Part shown: positions 6,426-13,634 of the stretch, piece after piece
How the letters are laid out: the number at the start of each line of letters is the position of its first letter
How positions within the stretch are numbered: the first letter of the stretch is position 1
Source of the DNA: CAWJHE01 sp964614855
GTDB lineage: Bacteria > Chloroflexota > Anaerolineae > Anaerolineales > UBA4823
DNA: 17,566 nt
NCBI GenBank assembly: GCA_964614855.1
Contig: CAZTMX010000045.1
Span: 1-17,566 of the forward strand
Direction: 5' to 3'
Position numbers and translations under genes: made by a program
Notes under the pieces: model-generated
Database searches by the model: none
The model's input: the letters and a program-made list of their open reading frames with translations, nothing else
Told to the model about the DNA's origin: nothing

Positions 6426-7934
6426 TTAGAGTGGTGAAGACTTCAACCACTCCTGTGCATATTTAATCGCCTGGTCGAAGTTGCTCACTTCTCCAGTCGC
6501 TTGCGCTTCTCTGACTACCTCCAATACGCGTCCAACAGCAGGTCCCGGTTTGAGGCCAAAGACTTCCATGATCTGGTGACCATCCACTAATACTGGGGGA
6601 TTCACCCTTTCTACCCGATGTTCCCACCAGGCTTCCAACAGTGTGCGCAGGACATCCAGGTGAGCGATCAGTTGTTCTTGTTGCAAAGTTGCGCCATATG
6701 TCCCAAGCAAATCTGCCAGCGACAGCAGGCAGACATCCACACCAGCCACATCCAGGTCTCGCCAAAAGCGATAGATGGCGCGTTTGCTGAGCGGCGCCTC
6801 ACTGGATGCAAGAGAAAAAGGCCGCATATGGCCAGCGACGATAGCGCTTACGCGTTCGATTTCCAGGTTGCTGAGGTGCAGAGCTCGCGCGCGCTGGGCA
6901 ACTAGTTCTCTACTCTCCTCTTCGTGGTGAAAAAAGTGGATTTGCCCTTGCGGGGTGATAGTCTTTTTTGCCGCTTTTCCTGCATCATGGTAAAGCGCTG
7001 CCAGGTTCAATAGCCCAATCATTGAGCGATCGGGGTTGAGTTGGTTGGAAAAATGCTCGCTGAAATTCTGGCGAAACCGTCCCAACCGCAGAGAAATCCA
7101 ACCACTGTTGATATTGCCGTGGTTTTCCAGGTCGGTTTCGGGTCTGAGGATTTGTAGAACCTGCTGCAGGTCTCGCACCACGGATAGGGTGTGGCTCCAG
7201 ACGTCCTGGATGTGCGGAGGAGCCTGCTGTACGTTTTTCAGGTTCACCAATTCAGGAAAGACGACTGGCAAAGCATCCATGGTGTCCAAGGCCCTGACGG
7301 CTGCGTCGGGTTTGGCACATTCTAAGAGATGATAGATTTCATCCCTTTGGCGTTCAGCGGATGTTTCGGAAATCCTGTGGATATTTTGCCGGGTCCAAAG
7401 ACGAGTATCAGGCAGAATTTTGAGCTGGTAGTTGAGCGCCAGGCGTATGCCGCGCAGCGTGCGGATCGGATCATCTGACAGGCTGGTTTCCGAGCAGGCA
7501 CGCAAATTCTTTTCGATGATGTCTCGCGCCCCTCCCAGTGGATCGATCAGCTGATCCGGTTGGTCCAAATCTAACGCGATGGCATTGATGGTGAAATCAC
7601 GCAGCGTGAGATCGGCATACAGATCGGCGCCGCGTTGGGCAGCGAAATCCAGAAATAGTCTCTTCCCAGAGCTGCTTGTAAGTATAGCTCGCGCGGTGTC
7701 GCGCTCGATATCCATGGGGTAAAAATCCGCTTCCATGGCATTCGCAATGCGCCGCGCCAGCGGGATGACTTTTGCCTCAGTCGCAATGACAAAATCAAAA
7801 TCGTGTGGGGCGCGCCCGCATAGAAAATCACGCACCGCGCCGCCCGTTAGATATACTTTGATATTCTCAGGGACTGCAGTACGAATTCTCTTTAATAAAT
7901 CATGATCAGCTGGTGCAAGGTATTTTAAGCTCAT
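6426..7934 (-). CDS. cca: CCA tRNA nucleotidyltransferase / poly(A) polymerase family protein with HD domain
   Basis: Class II nucleotidyltransferase of 502 residues that adds or repairs the 3' CCA end of tRNA in the cytoplasm. Motif order: TGGAVRDFLCGR (30-41), catalytic carboxylates D45 and D47 in PHDFDF, LRDFTINAIAL (near 110-120), and DDPIRTLRGIRLA with the following AERQRDEI of the nucleotide-selecting neck. An HD phosphohydrolase-like domain follows, with LYHDAGK (H316-D317), and a helical C-terminus. The start codon overlaps the hpt stop by four bases (ATGA), a classic coupled junction. Some bacteria split the activity between a C-adding and an A-adding enzyme, or use a paralogue as poly(A) polymerase; sequence inspection alone cannot separate these. 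It is the last gene of the tdk-hpt-cca operon. Confidence 0.92.
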   Translation of the reverse strand: MSLKYLAPADHDLLKRIRTAVPENIKVYLTGGAVRDFLCGRAPHDFDFVIATEAKVIPLARRIANAMEADFYPMDIERDTARAILTSSSGKRLFLDFAAQRGADLYADLTLRDFTINAIALDLDQPDQLIDPLGGARDIIEKNLRACSETSLSDDPIRTLRGIRLALNYQLKILPDTRLWTRQNIHRISETSAERQRDEIYHLLECAKPDAAVRALDTMDALPVVFPELVNLKNVQQAPPHIQDVWSHTLSVVRDLQQVLQILRPETDLENHGNINSGWISLRLGRFRQNFSEHFSNQLNPDRSMIGLLNLAALYHDAGKAAKKTITPQGQIHFFHHEEESRELVAQRARALHLSNLEIERVSAIVAGHMRPFSLASSEAPLSKRAIYRFWRDLDVAGVDVCLLSLADLLGTYGATLQQEQLIAHLDVLRTLLEAWWEHRVERVNPPVLVDGHQIMEVFGLKPGPAVGRVLEVVREAQATGEVSNFDQAIKYAQEWLKSSPL

Positions 7935-8485
7935 TCTAGGGGGTGATAGCGCTCCAGATCAACCGTGGCGATAAATGGAAGATTGCGGTAATAACCATCC
8001 AGGTCCAAACCGTATCCAAAGACGAATTTGTTGGGGATGACGATGCCGCAGTAATCGATAGGCACTGAGACTTCGCGTCTTTCTGGTTTGTCCAGCAAGG
8101 AGCAGACTTTGAGTGAATTTGGTTTGCGGGTCTGCAAGAATTCGAGCACCGAGGCGATGGTGTAACCGCTATCCACAATATCTTCCACCAGCAGCACGTT
8201 GCGTCCCTGGATGTCTTCTTTTAAATCCAACGTGATACGAACCTGCCCGGTGGATTGGCGTGACTGCCCGTAAGAGGACACTGCCATAAAGTCGATGGTG
8301 TTTGGTACGGTGATATGGCGCATTAAATCGGTGAGGAAGACCACACCGCCGCGTAATATACAAACCAGGTGCAGGTCTTTGCCCAGGTAATCCCGGCTGA
8401 TTTCAGCTGCAAGTTGAGCCACGCGTGTTTGCAGCTCGGGTTCCGATATAAGGATTTCTTCCAAAAATTCGTGGTAATCTTGCAC
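7931..8485 (-). CDS. hpt: Hypoxanthine phosphoribosyltransferase
   Basis: Purine salvage enzyme that converts hypoxanthine (and usually guanine) plus PRPP to IMP or GMP. The PRPP loop VLLVEDIVDSGYT spans residues 97-109. ILRGGVVF (43-50) and the flexible-loop SSYGQSRQSTGQV (70-82) are also typical, as is the C-terminal IPNKFVFGYGLDLDGYYRN. An in-frame ATG at 8554 would put the start 65 bases inside tdk. The GTG at 8485 lies four bases after the tdk stop, has AAGGGA eight bases upstream, and gives 184 residues, the normal length, so I choose it. It overlaps cca by four bases and is translationally coupled with both neighbours. Confidence 0.95.
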   Translation of the reverse strand: MQDYHEFLEEILISEPELQTRVAQLAAEISRDYLGKDLHLVCILRGGVVFLTDLMRHITVPNTIDFMAVSSYGQSRQSTGQVRITLDLKEDIQGRNVLLVEDIVDSGYTIASVLEFLQTRKPNSLKVCSLLDKPERREVSVPIDYCGIVIPNKFVFGYGLDLDGYYRNLPFIATVDLERYHPLE

Positions 8486-8489
8486 GATG

Positions 8490-9062
8490 TTAATCCCTTG
8501 GCACCTGGTGGTGCTGGCGGCAGCGAGCTTCGTACATCTCTGATGCGCCGACAATCACCACCGGGTCGTGATAATGAGCTGGTTTTCCGTTGACCAGGCG
8601 CTGGGTACGGCTGGCAGGTTCACCACAGACCATGCAAATGGCGTGAAGTTTGTCCACGTTTTCAGCCCTGGCAAGCAGCTGGGGCATTGGGCCAAAAGGT
8701 TCGCCACGAAAGTCAGTGTCTAGTCCGGCAACGATCACCCGCAGTCCGTTATCAGCCAGTTGCTGCACAATTTCGATAATCGTCTCATCAAAAAACTGTG
8801 CTTCATCTACGCCCACAACAGTCGTGTCCGCATCAAGCTTTTCTAATATTTCGCTGGTGGTGTTCACCGGGAGGGCATCGTACTCGCTGCCAGCATGGGA
8901 GGTAACTTTTTCCACATTGTAGCGATTATCAATTTTTGGTTTAAAAACTTGAACCTTCTGGCGCGCAATGGTAGCGCGACGCAGACGGCGGATCAGCTCA
9001 TCAGTTTTTCCGCAGAACATAGAGCCGGTGATCACTTCGACTGAACCTGAATGGTGAACCAT
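8490..9062 (-). CDS. tdk: Thymidine kinase, zinc-binding type II
   Basis: Phosphorylates thymidine (and deoxyuridine) with ATP in pyrimidine salvage. Features: P-loop GSMFCGKT (near residues 12-19), Walker B-like VVGVDEAQFF, and a lasso/zinc region with CMVCGEP and a later EARCRQHH, giving three cysteines plus a histidine or fourth ligand. The frame is open upstream to an ATG at 9173. That extension is translated from a 15-bp repeat array and is not part of the family, whereas the ATG at 9062 has a perfect AGGAGG four bases upstream (9067-9072). From there the protein is 190 residues, the family norm. It is the first gene of the tdk-hpt-cca operon; no standard promoter could be recognised between it and the terminator at 9150-9184. 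Confidence 0.96.
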   Translation of the reverse strand: MVHHSGSVEVITGSMFCGKTDELIRRLRRATIARQKVQVFKPKIDNRYNVEKVTSHAGSEYDALPVNTTSEILEKLDADTTVVGVDEAQFFDETIIEIVQQLADNGLRVIVAGLDTDFRGEPFGPMPQLLARAENVDKLHAICMVCGEPASRTQRLVNGKPAHYHDPVVIVGASEMYEARCRQHHQVPRD

Positions 9063-9086
9063 GAAACCTCCTGCTGGATATGTTAA

Positions 9087-9146
9087 GGGGTTTTTATCCC
9101 AGGGTACGTTACCCCTGGGTATGTTACCCCAGAGTATTTTACCCCA
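9087..9146. repeat. Four tandem 15-bp units, each an imperfect palindrome
   Basis: Units at 9087-9101, 9102-9116, 9117-9131 and 9132-9146. Plus-strand sequences are GGGGTTTTTATCCCA, GGGTACGTTACCCCT, GGGTATGTTACCCCA and GAGTATTTTACCCCA. Units 2 and 3 contain a perfect GGGTA-N3-TACCC inverted repeat; the outer two are degenerate. The array fills the space between the rpmE terminator and the tdk ribosome binding site, where the tdk operon promoter or leader should be. Confidence 0.85.
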
Positions 9147-9149
9147 AAG

Positions 9150-9184
9150 AAAACAGGCAGGGGGATGAACCACCTGCCTGTTTT
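9150..9184 (-). terminator. Intrinsic terminator of the rplU-rpmA-rpmE operon
   Basis: A perfect 12-bp stem (plus strand AAAACAGGCAGG at 9150-9161 pairing with 9173-9184) with an 11-base loop. Read on the minus strand it ends TTTTCTTT. It lies 20 bases after the rpmE stop. Confidence 0.88.
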
Positions 9185-9204
9185 AGCCGATCAATGGATT
9201 CTGG

Positions 9205-9678
9205 TTATACGTGAATTTCTTCTGCGGCTTCAGGGAGTTCGTAACCGAGCTGGCGCAGGCGTTTCTTCAGATCTGCCAGAGATTTTCGTCCAAAGCCATC
9301 GATTGCGAGCAAACCGGTTTCGCCTTCGGATAATTTTTCCATAGCCTGTCCGACGGTCTCGATGCCGGCTTTTGCCAGGGCTTCAGTCGGCCTGGTACCA
9401 AGCTCGAGTTCGGCAATCGTACGCTCCATTGAAGTGCGCGAGGTTTCACGAGCTTCGCGATCTTTAATAAACTGTTCGCGAGCCGATAGCTTCTTGTAGA
9501 AGCGATCAACCTGACCTTCAGAGTCAACGATACGCTGTTCGCCCGTAAAAAATGGGTGACACTTGGAGCAAACATCGGTGCGGATAATTTTGCGAGTTGA
9601 ACCAGTTGTCCAGGTATTGCCGCAGGAGCAGATAACCTGCGCATCGGTGTAGTAAGTTGGGTGAATATTGCTTCGCAT
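9205..9678 (-). CDS. rpmE: Ribosomal protein L31 fused to an RNA polymerase alpha-CTD-like domain
   Basis: Residues 1-65 are a complete zinc-type L31: IHPTYY, C17-x-C19, VCSKCHPF with C37-x2-C40, TGEQRIVDSEGQVDRFYKK. L31 sits at the central protuberance and bridges to the 30S head. Ordinary L31 stops near residue 65-75, but this protein has 157. A charged helical linker (66-87) leads to IAELELGTRPTEALAKAGI (88-106), LLAIDGFGRKSLADLKKRL (123-141) and GYELPE. That matches the RNA polymerase alpha C-terminal domain, including R96 at the place of E. coli R265 and G130-R-K-S133 at the GKKS helix N-terminus. The same two-HhH fold could bind RNA or DNA here. It follows rpmA by 12 bases, with AGGAA as ribosome binding site, and is the last gene before the terminator. 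Confidence 0.93.
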   Translation of the reverse strand: MRSNIHPTYYTDAQVICSCGNTWTTGSTRKIIRTDVCSKCHPFFTGEQRIVDSEGQVDRFYKKLSAREQFIKDREARETSRTSMERTIAELELGTRPTEALAKAGIETVGQAMEKLSEGETGLLAIDGFGRKSLADLKKRLRQLGYELPEAAEEIHV

Positions 9679-9690
9679 TTCCTGGTTTCC

Positions 9691-9966
9691 TTATTCGCTC
9701 ACGGTCTCTTCAACAACCGGGATTACGCTGACGCGCTTGCGGTCGTCGCGGACGTCCTCATAAACTACCACACCCTCTATCGTGGCAAACAGGGTGTCAT
9801 CTTTGCCTTTGCCAACATTCAGGCCGGGTTTGATGCGTGTGCCGCGCTGGCGAACCAGGATATTCCCTGAAAGTACATGTTCACCACCAAATTTTTTAAC
9901 GCCCAGGCGCTGGCTTTGACTGTCACGACCATTGCGGCTTGAACCGCCACCTTTTTTGTGTGCCAT
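9691..9966 (-). CDS. rpmA: 50S ribosomal protein L27
   Basis: A 91-residue ribosomal protein whose N-terminal tail reaches the peptidyl transferase centre. The start MAHKKGGGSSRNGRDSQSQR is the canonical L27 tail, without the cleavable extension found in Firmicutes. GGEHVLSGNILVRQRGT and the beta-barrel continuation follow. It lies 11 bases after rplU, with AGAGG before the ATG, in the usual rplU-rpmA order. Confidence 0.97.
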   Translation of the reverse strand: MAHKKGGGSSRNGRDSQSQRLGVKKFGGEHVLSGNILVRQRGTRIKPGLNVGKGKDDTLFATIEGVVVYEDVRDDRKRVSVIPVVEETVSE

Positions 9967-9977
9967 AATTACCTCTA

Positions 9978-10304
9978 CTATTCCTTACCATTCTTGGCAA
10001 TGGTTTCGATTTTGAGACGCGTGTATTTCTGCCGGTGACCGGTTTTTACCCGGATGCGTTTCTTGGGTGCGTAGCGAAAAACGATCAGTTTGGGGCCTTT
10101 TATCTGCCCAACAACCGTAGCCTGTACAACCACGCCTTCGACGATGGGTGTGCCCACTGAAATTTGGTCACCATCCACCACCAGCAGAACACGTTCTAAA
10201 TCTACCTGCTCGCCGATTTCTGCATCAAAGCGATCGACTTCGATCGTACCACCTTCGATGGCTTTGTACTGCTTGCCGCCATCTTCAACAATTGCATACT
10301 TCAT
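9978..10304 (-). CDS. rplU: 50S ribosomal protein L21
   Basis: Ribosomal protein that binds 23S rRNA domain I. From the ATG at 10304 it has 108 residues, the family norm. It opens KYAIVEDGGKQYK and carries the signature FRYAPKKRIRVKTGHRQKYT near the C-terminus. An in-frame TTG four codons upstream is rejected, because GGAGGAG directly precedes the ATG and would be partly coded by that extension. It is the first gene of rplU-rpmA-rpmE, transcribed from a consensus promoter with a leader of roughly 150 bases that contains possible regulatory stems. Confidence 0.96.
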   Translation of the reverse strand: MKYAIVEDGGKQYKAIEGGTIEVDRFDAEIGEQVDLERVLLVVDGDQISVGTPIVEGVVVQATVVGQIKGPKLIVFRYAPKKRIRVKTGHRQKYTRLKIETIAKNGKE

Positions 10305-10320
10305 AAGCTCCTCCAAGCTT
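10305..10320 (-). promoter_or_regulatory. Small hairpin holding the rplU Shine-Dalgarno in its loop
   Basis: Minus strand AAGCT (10320-10316), loop TGGAGG, AGCTT (10309-10305). The stem abuts the start codon and the loop is the ribosome binding site. It could modulate L21 synthesis, though a five-bp stem alone is weak. Confidence 0.5.
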
Positions 10321-10348
10321 CACTTCACCGCCAATACCGTACTCAATC

Positions 10349-10381
10349 CCTTTTCAATGACCGTTCCCTAAGCCGAAAAGG
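10349..10381 (-). promoter_or_regulatory. Stem in the rplU leader RNA
   Basis: Minus strand CCTTTTC (10381-10375) pairs with GAAAAGG (10355-10349) across a 19-base loop, about 45 bases before the rplU start. It is a candidate for an L21-type autoregulatory leader; no consensus comparison was possible. Confidence 0.35.
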
Positions 10382-10463
10382 TTGTACTGTAAGACGGGAA
10401 AGTTGGGGATAAGATATACAAATTATAGCCCCGGCATAGGGCTGCCAGGACAGTGCGGGGGCT

Positions 10464-10492
10464 ATTATACAGGAGTTGGGGATGCCTGTCAA
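10464..10492 (-). promoter_or_regulatory. Consensus sigma-70 promoter of the rplU operon
   Basis: Minus strand TTGACA (10492-10487), exactly 17 bases, TATAAT (10469-10464). Both hexamers are perfect, which fits a strongly expressed ribosomal-protein operon. Start of transcription is expected near 10457. Confidence 0.9.
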
Positions 10493-10547
10493 CAGAATTA
10501 TCGGTTTCATTTTTAGAAATTGATTAATGTTTTTTTATCCGGAGTGA

Positions 10548-10576
10548 TTGTTTTTCCCGTCTGCTTCTAGTATGGT
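10548..10576 (+). promoter_or_regulatory. Probable ppdK promoter
   Basis: TTGTTT (10548-10553), 17 bases, TATGGT (10571-10576), about 60 bases before the ppdK ATG. Each hexamer matches four of six consensus bases. A frame shifted three bases (TGATTG-17-TAGTAT) is an alternative. Confidence 0.4.
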
Positions 10577-10636
10577 AAACTATTTGGTTGGTGTTTCTCG
10601 AGCAATAATTTAATTTTTTTTCCAAGGAGAGTAACG

Positions 10637-13411
10637 ATGTCTGAAAAGAAGTGGGTATACCTATTTGACGAAGTCAAGCTCGCTGAAGAAGCGGTTGGCG
10701 GCGATTGGGATGAAGTAAGAGCCTTATTGGGAGGTAAAGGCGCGGGTCTGGCGGATATGACCCGTGCGGGTGTGCCAGTGCCCCCAGGGTTCACCGTGAC
10801 TACAGAAGCATGTAACCAGTACCTGGCAGAAGGCGGAAAATTCCCGGCAGGGCTGTGGGAACAAGAACTGGCGGCTTTGAAAAAGGTGGAAGCAAAAACT
10901 GGTAAGAAATTTGGCGATTCAACCAATCCTCTGCTGGTTTCTTGCCGCTCCGGCGCGAAATTTTCGATGCCGGGTATGATGGATACGGTGCTCAATATCG
11001 GTTTGAACGATGTAACTGCCGAAGGGATGATCGGAAAAGGCGCAGATGCGCGCTTTGTGTACGATTCTTACCGCCGGCTGGTTGAAATGTTTGGTTCTGT
11101 GGTACTTGATATCCCGGATGAAGCCTTTGAACACCCCATGGCTGCTTACAAAGAGAAAAAGGGTGTTAAGGTAGATGTTGAATTGACTGCAGAAGATTGG
11201 AAGGCTCTCACGGAAGCTTTCAAGGTGGTTGTAAAAGAACACAAAGGATTTGATTTTCCGCAGGATCCTTATGAACAACTACGCCTGGCAACCGAGGCAG
11301 TCTTCAAATCATGGAATGGCAAGCGTGCGGTAGATTACCGCAATGCAGCGGGTATTGCCCATGACCTGGGCACCGCGGTAAATATTGTGACCATGGTCTT
11401 TGGAAACACCGGCAACCAATCTGGTACCGGTGTGGCCTTTACCCGTGACCCAGCCACTGGCGAGAAAAAGATGTACGGTGATTACCTGATCAATGCCCAG
11501 GGTGAAGATGTTGTCGCAGGTATCCGTAACACACAGAAGATCCAGAACATGGTCAATGAACTCCCCGAAGCCTACAAGGAGTTTATGGATATCACCGATA
11601 AACTCGAATTGCATTATCGCGAGATGCAAGATGTCGAGTTTACGATTGAAGACGGCAAGCTGTGGATGCTGCAGACACGTACCGGGAAACGCACTGCCAA
11701 GGCAGCTGTAAAAATCGCGGTGGACATGGCGAACGAAGGGCTGATTACCAAAGAAGAAGCCATCCTGCGCGTCACCCCTGAACAGGTCGACACTTTGCTT
11801 CATCCCCAATTTGACATGAAAGCCAAAGAAGAGGCGAAAAACAAAGGCAGCCAGATTGCCAAGGGTGTGAACGCTTCCCCGGGTGCCGCTGTTGGTCAGG
11901 TCTACTTTGACGCTGATACTGCTGAGAAAATGGCGAAAGAGAGCCACCAGGATGTCATCATGGTGCGCCCATTCACCAAGCCGGATGATGTACACGGCAT
12001 GTTGGCTGCCAAGGGTATCCTGACATCTGAGGGCGGTGCTACCTCGCACGCCGCAGTGGTCGCTCGCCAATTTGGTGTCCCCTGCGTAGTCGGAGCATCC
12101 GATATCAAAATCGACCTGGAAAAGCGCCAGATGAATGCCCAGGGAACCATCGTAAAGGAAGGCGATTGGATTTCGGTAGACGGCACGTCTGGTCAGGTCT
12201 TCCTTGGCAAAATTCCAACCACATCCCCGACATTGGAAGAGCAAACGGATCTCTTGGTCCTGCTGAATTGGGCGGATGAAATTTGCGCCACCCCCGGCAT
12301 ACGCAAAGCCCCCAACGGCTGGCCTACTCGCGGCCTACAGGTTTGGGCAAACGCAGATTACCCGGCTGATGCACGCCGTGCCCGCTCTTACGGTGCACAA
12401 GGCATCGGCCTGTGCCGGACTGAGCACATGTTCTTTGAAACTGAGCGCCTGCCCATCGTACAGCGCATGATCCTTTCCGGCACTTCCGACGGCCGCACTG
12501 CTGCCCTGAATGAACTCTTGCCCTACCAGCGTGCCGATTTTGCCGGGCTGTTTGCAGCCATGGATGGTCTACCGGTTATCATCCGCTTGATCGACCCGCC
12601 GCTGCATGAGTTTATGCCCGATGCAGAAAAATTGCTGGAAGAAGTCATCACCATGCGGGTTAAGGGTGAAACTGAAGGCCTGGCGGAGAAAGAAGACCTG
12701 TTGGGCAAGATCCGCGGTCTGCATGAGAGCAACCCCATGATGGGTCTGCGCGGTGTTCGCCTGAGCATCTATATGCCCGAAATCGTCGAGATGCAGGTAC
12801 GTGCAATCTTTGAGGCCGCTGCTGACGAGGCTTTGAAAGGTGTGGTGGTGAAACCAGAGGTAATGATCCCCTTGACCGGTACGGTAAAGGAACTGGAGTG
12901 GATCCAACCCAGGTTGGTACGCATTGCCAAAGCAGTTATGGATGAGAAAGGTGTCCAGTTTGAGTATAAGTTCGGCACGATGATCGAGATCCCACGTGCA
13001 TGCGTTACCGCAGCCGAGGTGGCAAGGGTCGCTGAATTCTTCTCCTTTGGCACCAATGACCTGACCCAGATGACCTTTGGGTACAGCCGTGATGATGCTG
13101 AGCGCAACTTCCTGATTAAATACGTGGAAGAAGGTGTTCTGGATGTCAACCCGTTCCAGATGCTGGATCGTGAAGGTGTTGGACGTTTAATGGATATGGC
13201 AGTGCGCGATGGCCGGCAGACCCGTCCGAGCCTGGAAGTGGGCATCTGCGGTGAGCACGGCGGTGATCCGTCGTCCATCGAATTCTGCCACATGGTTGGC
13301 AACAACTACGTCAGCTGCTCGCCGTTCCGTGTGCCGATAGCCCGCCTGGCTGCTGCACACAGTGCAATCAAGCACGGCGGTAGGCTGGGCGGTTTCCTCG
13401 AAGATAAATAA
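10637..13411 (+). CDS. ppdK: Pyruvate, phosphate dikinase
   Basis: Interconverts pyruvate + ATP + phosphate and PEP + AMP + PPi; the reversible enzyme serves glycolysis or gluconeogenesis. Domains in order: ATP-grasp (about 1-350; GGKGAGLADM, GTGVAFTRDPATGEKKMYGDYL), swivelling phosphohistidine domain with GGATSHAAVVAR (catalytic H471, regulatory-type T469), and the PEP/pyruvate barrel with GIGLCRTEHMFFE, FFSFGTNDLTQMTFGYSRDD and GICGEHGGDP (proton donor C871). At 924 residues it is about 50 longer than the well-known 874-residue clostridial enzyme. The His and Cys positions suggest roughly 16 extra residues before the His and 24 between the two. CCAAGGAGA precedes the ATG. It is a single-gene transcript ending at the hairpin 13442-13474. 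No regulatory protein gene is adjacent. Confidence 0.97.
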   Translation: MSEKKWVYLFDEVKLAEEAVGGDWDEVRALLGGKGAGLADMTRAGVPVPPGFTVTTEACNQYLAEGGKFPAGLWEQELAALKKVEAKTGKKFGDSTNPLLVSCRSGAKFSMPGMMDTVLNIGLNDVTAEGMIGKGADARFVYDSYRRLVEMFGSVVLDIPDEAFEHPMAAYKEKKGVKVDVELTAEDWKALTEAFKVVVKEHKGFDFPQDPYEQLRLATEAVFKSWNGKRAVDYRNAAGIAHDLGTAVNIVTMVFGNTGNQSGTGVAFTRDPATGEKKMYGDYLINAQGEDVVAGIRNTQKIQNMVNELPEAYKEFMDITDKLELHYREMQDVEFTIEDGKLWMLQTRTGKRTAKAAVKIAVDMANEGLITKEEAILRVTPEQVDTLLHPQFDMKAKEEAKNKGSQIAKGVNASPGAAVGQVYFDADTAEKMAKESHQDVIMVRPFTKPDDVHGMLAAKGILTSEGGATSHAAVVARQFGVPCVVGASDIKIDLEKRQMNAQGTIVKEGDWISVDGTSGQVFLGKIPTTSPTLEEQTDLLVLLNWADEICATPGIRKAPNGWPTRGLQVWANADYPADARRARSYGAQGIGLCRTEHMFFETERLPIVQRMILSGTSDGRTAALNELLPYQRADFAGLFAAMDGLPVIIRLIDPPLHEFMPDAEKLLEEVITMRVKGETEGLAEKEDLLGKIRGLHESNPMMGLRGVRLSIYMPEIVEMQVRAIFEAAADEALKGVVVKPEVMIPLTGTVKELEWIQPRLVRIAKAVMDEKGVQFEYKFGTMIEIPRACVTAAEVARVAEFFSFGTNDLTQMTFGYSRDDAERNFLIKYVEEGVLDVNPFQMLDREGVGRLMDMAVRDGRQTRPSLEVGICGEHGGDPSSIEFCHMVGNNYVSCSPFRVPIARLAAAHSAIKHGGRLGGFLEDK

Positions 13412-13441
13412 AGCTTCGGGGTTTCAGCTTGATTTGAATTT

Positions 13442-13474
13442 CGGGGTTGTCCGATTTTTGGGCAGCCCCGTTTT
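13442..13474 (+). terminator. Intrinsic terminator of ppdK
   Basis: CGGGGTTGTCC (13442-13452) pairs over 11 bp (two G-U pairs) with GGGCAGCCCCG (13460-13470) around a GATTTTT loop, followed by TTTT. It lies 30 bases after the ppdK stop. Confidence 0.9.
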
Positions 13475-13603
13475 CATTCATTTAGTTTTTCCCCAGGCGT
13501 TTCATCGCAAGGCGCACTGCTCGCAAAGGCAGGATAGCGCAGGCAAGGCTAAAGGCGCCCCCCATTACCACAAGCCGGTTGTGATCGCAAGACTGAAGTT
13601 GGC

Positions 13604-13632
13604 TTGATTTATCCAATTTACTGGGTTAGAAT
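13604..13632 (+). promoter_or_regulatory. Promoter immediately before the L,D-transpeptidase gene
   Basis: TTGATT (13604-13609), 17 bases, TAGAAT (13627-13632). Transcription would begin at about 13639-13641, which coincides with the second in-frame ATG at 13641, so the message may be leaderless. Confidence 0.55.
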
Positions 13633-13634
13633 CG

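Larger units (their letters stand above)
10305..10636. other. 332-bp divergent intergenic region between rplU and ppdK
   Basis: Holds the rplU promoter, its leader stems, an inverted repeat (ATAGCCCC 10425-10432 against GGGGCTAT 10458-10465) and the probable ppdK promoter. No open frame in it looks like a gene, and no tRNA or other known RNA was recognised. Confidence 0.7.

Noticed and set aside
6429..6452. Hairpin GAGTGG...CCACTC at the end of cca as a terminator
   Set aside because: Neither strand has a T-run after the stem, and most of it is coding sequence up to the cca stop.
8486..8554. A longer hpt start (ATG at 8554)
   Set aside because: It lies 65 bases inside tdk without a ribosome binding site; the GTG at 8485 has AAGGGA at good spacing and gives normal length.
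9087..9146. The 15-bp array as a CRISPR
   Set aside because: Units are contiguous without spacers, far shorter than CRISPR repeats, and no cas gene is nearby.
9063..9173. An in-frame N-terminal extension of thymidine kinase, starting at 9173
   Set aside because: It is translated from the 15-bp repeats, lacks a ribosome binding site, and the ATG at 9062 has a perfect AGGAGG and gives the family length.
11309..12244. A 311-codon open frame on the minus strand, antisense to ppdK
   Set aside because: ppdK is unmistakable on the plus strand; the antisense product has no recognisable motif and no ribosome binding site, and long antisense frames are common opposite strongly biased genes.
13475..13634. 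Possible small RNA or gene between the ppdK terminator and the L,D-transpeptidase
   Set aside because: No open frame with a ribosome binding site and no convincing stem other than the terminator; only the promoter at its right end is supported.
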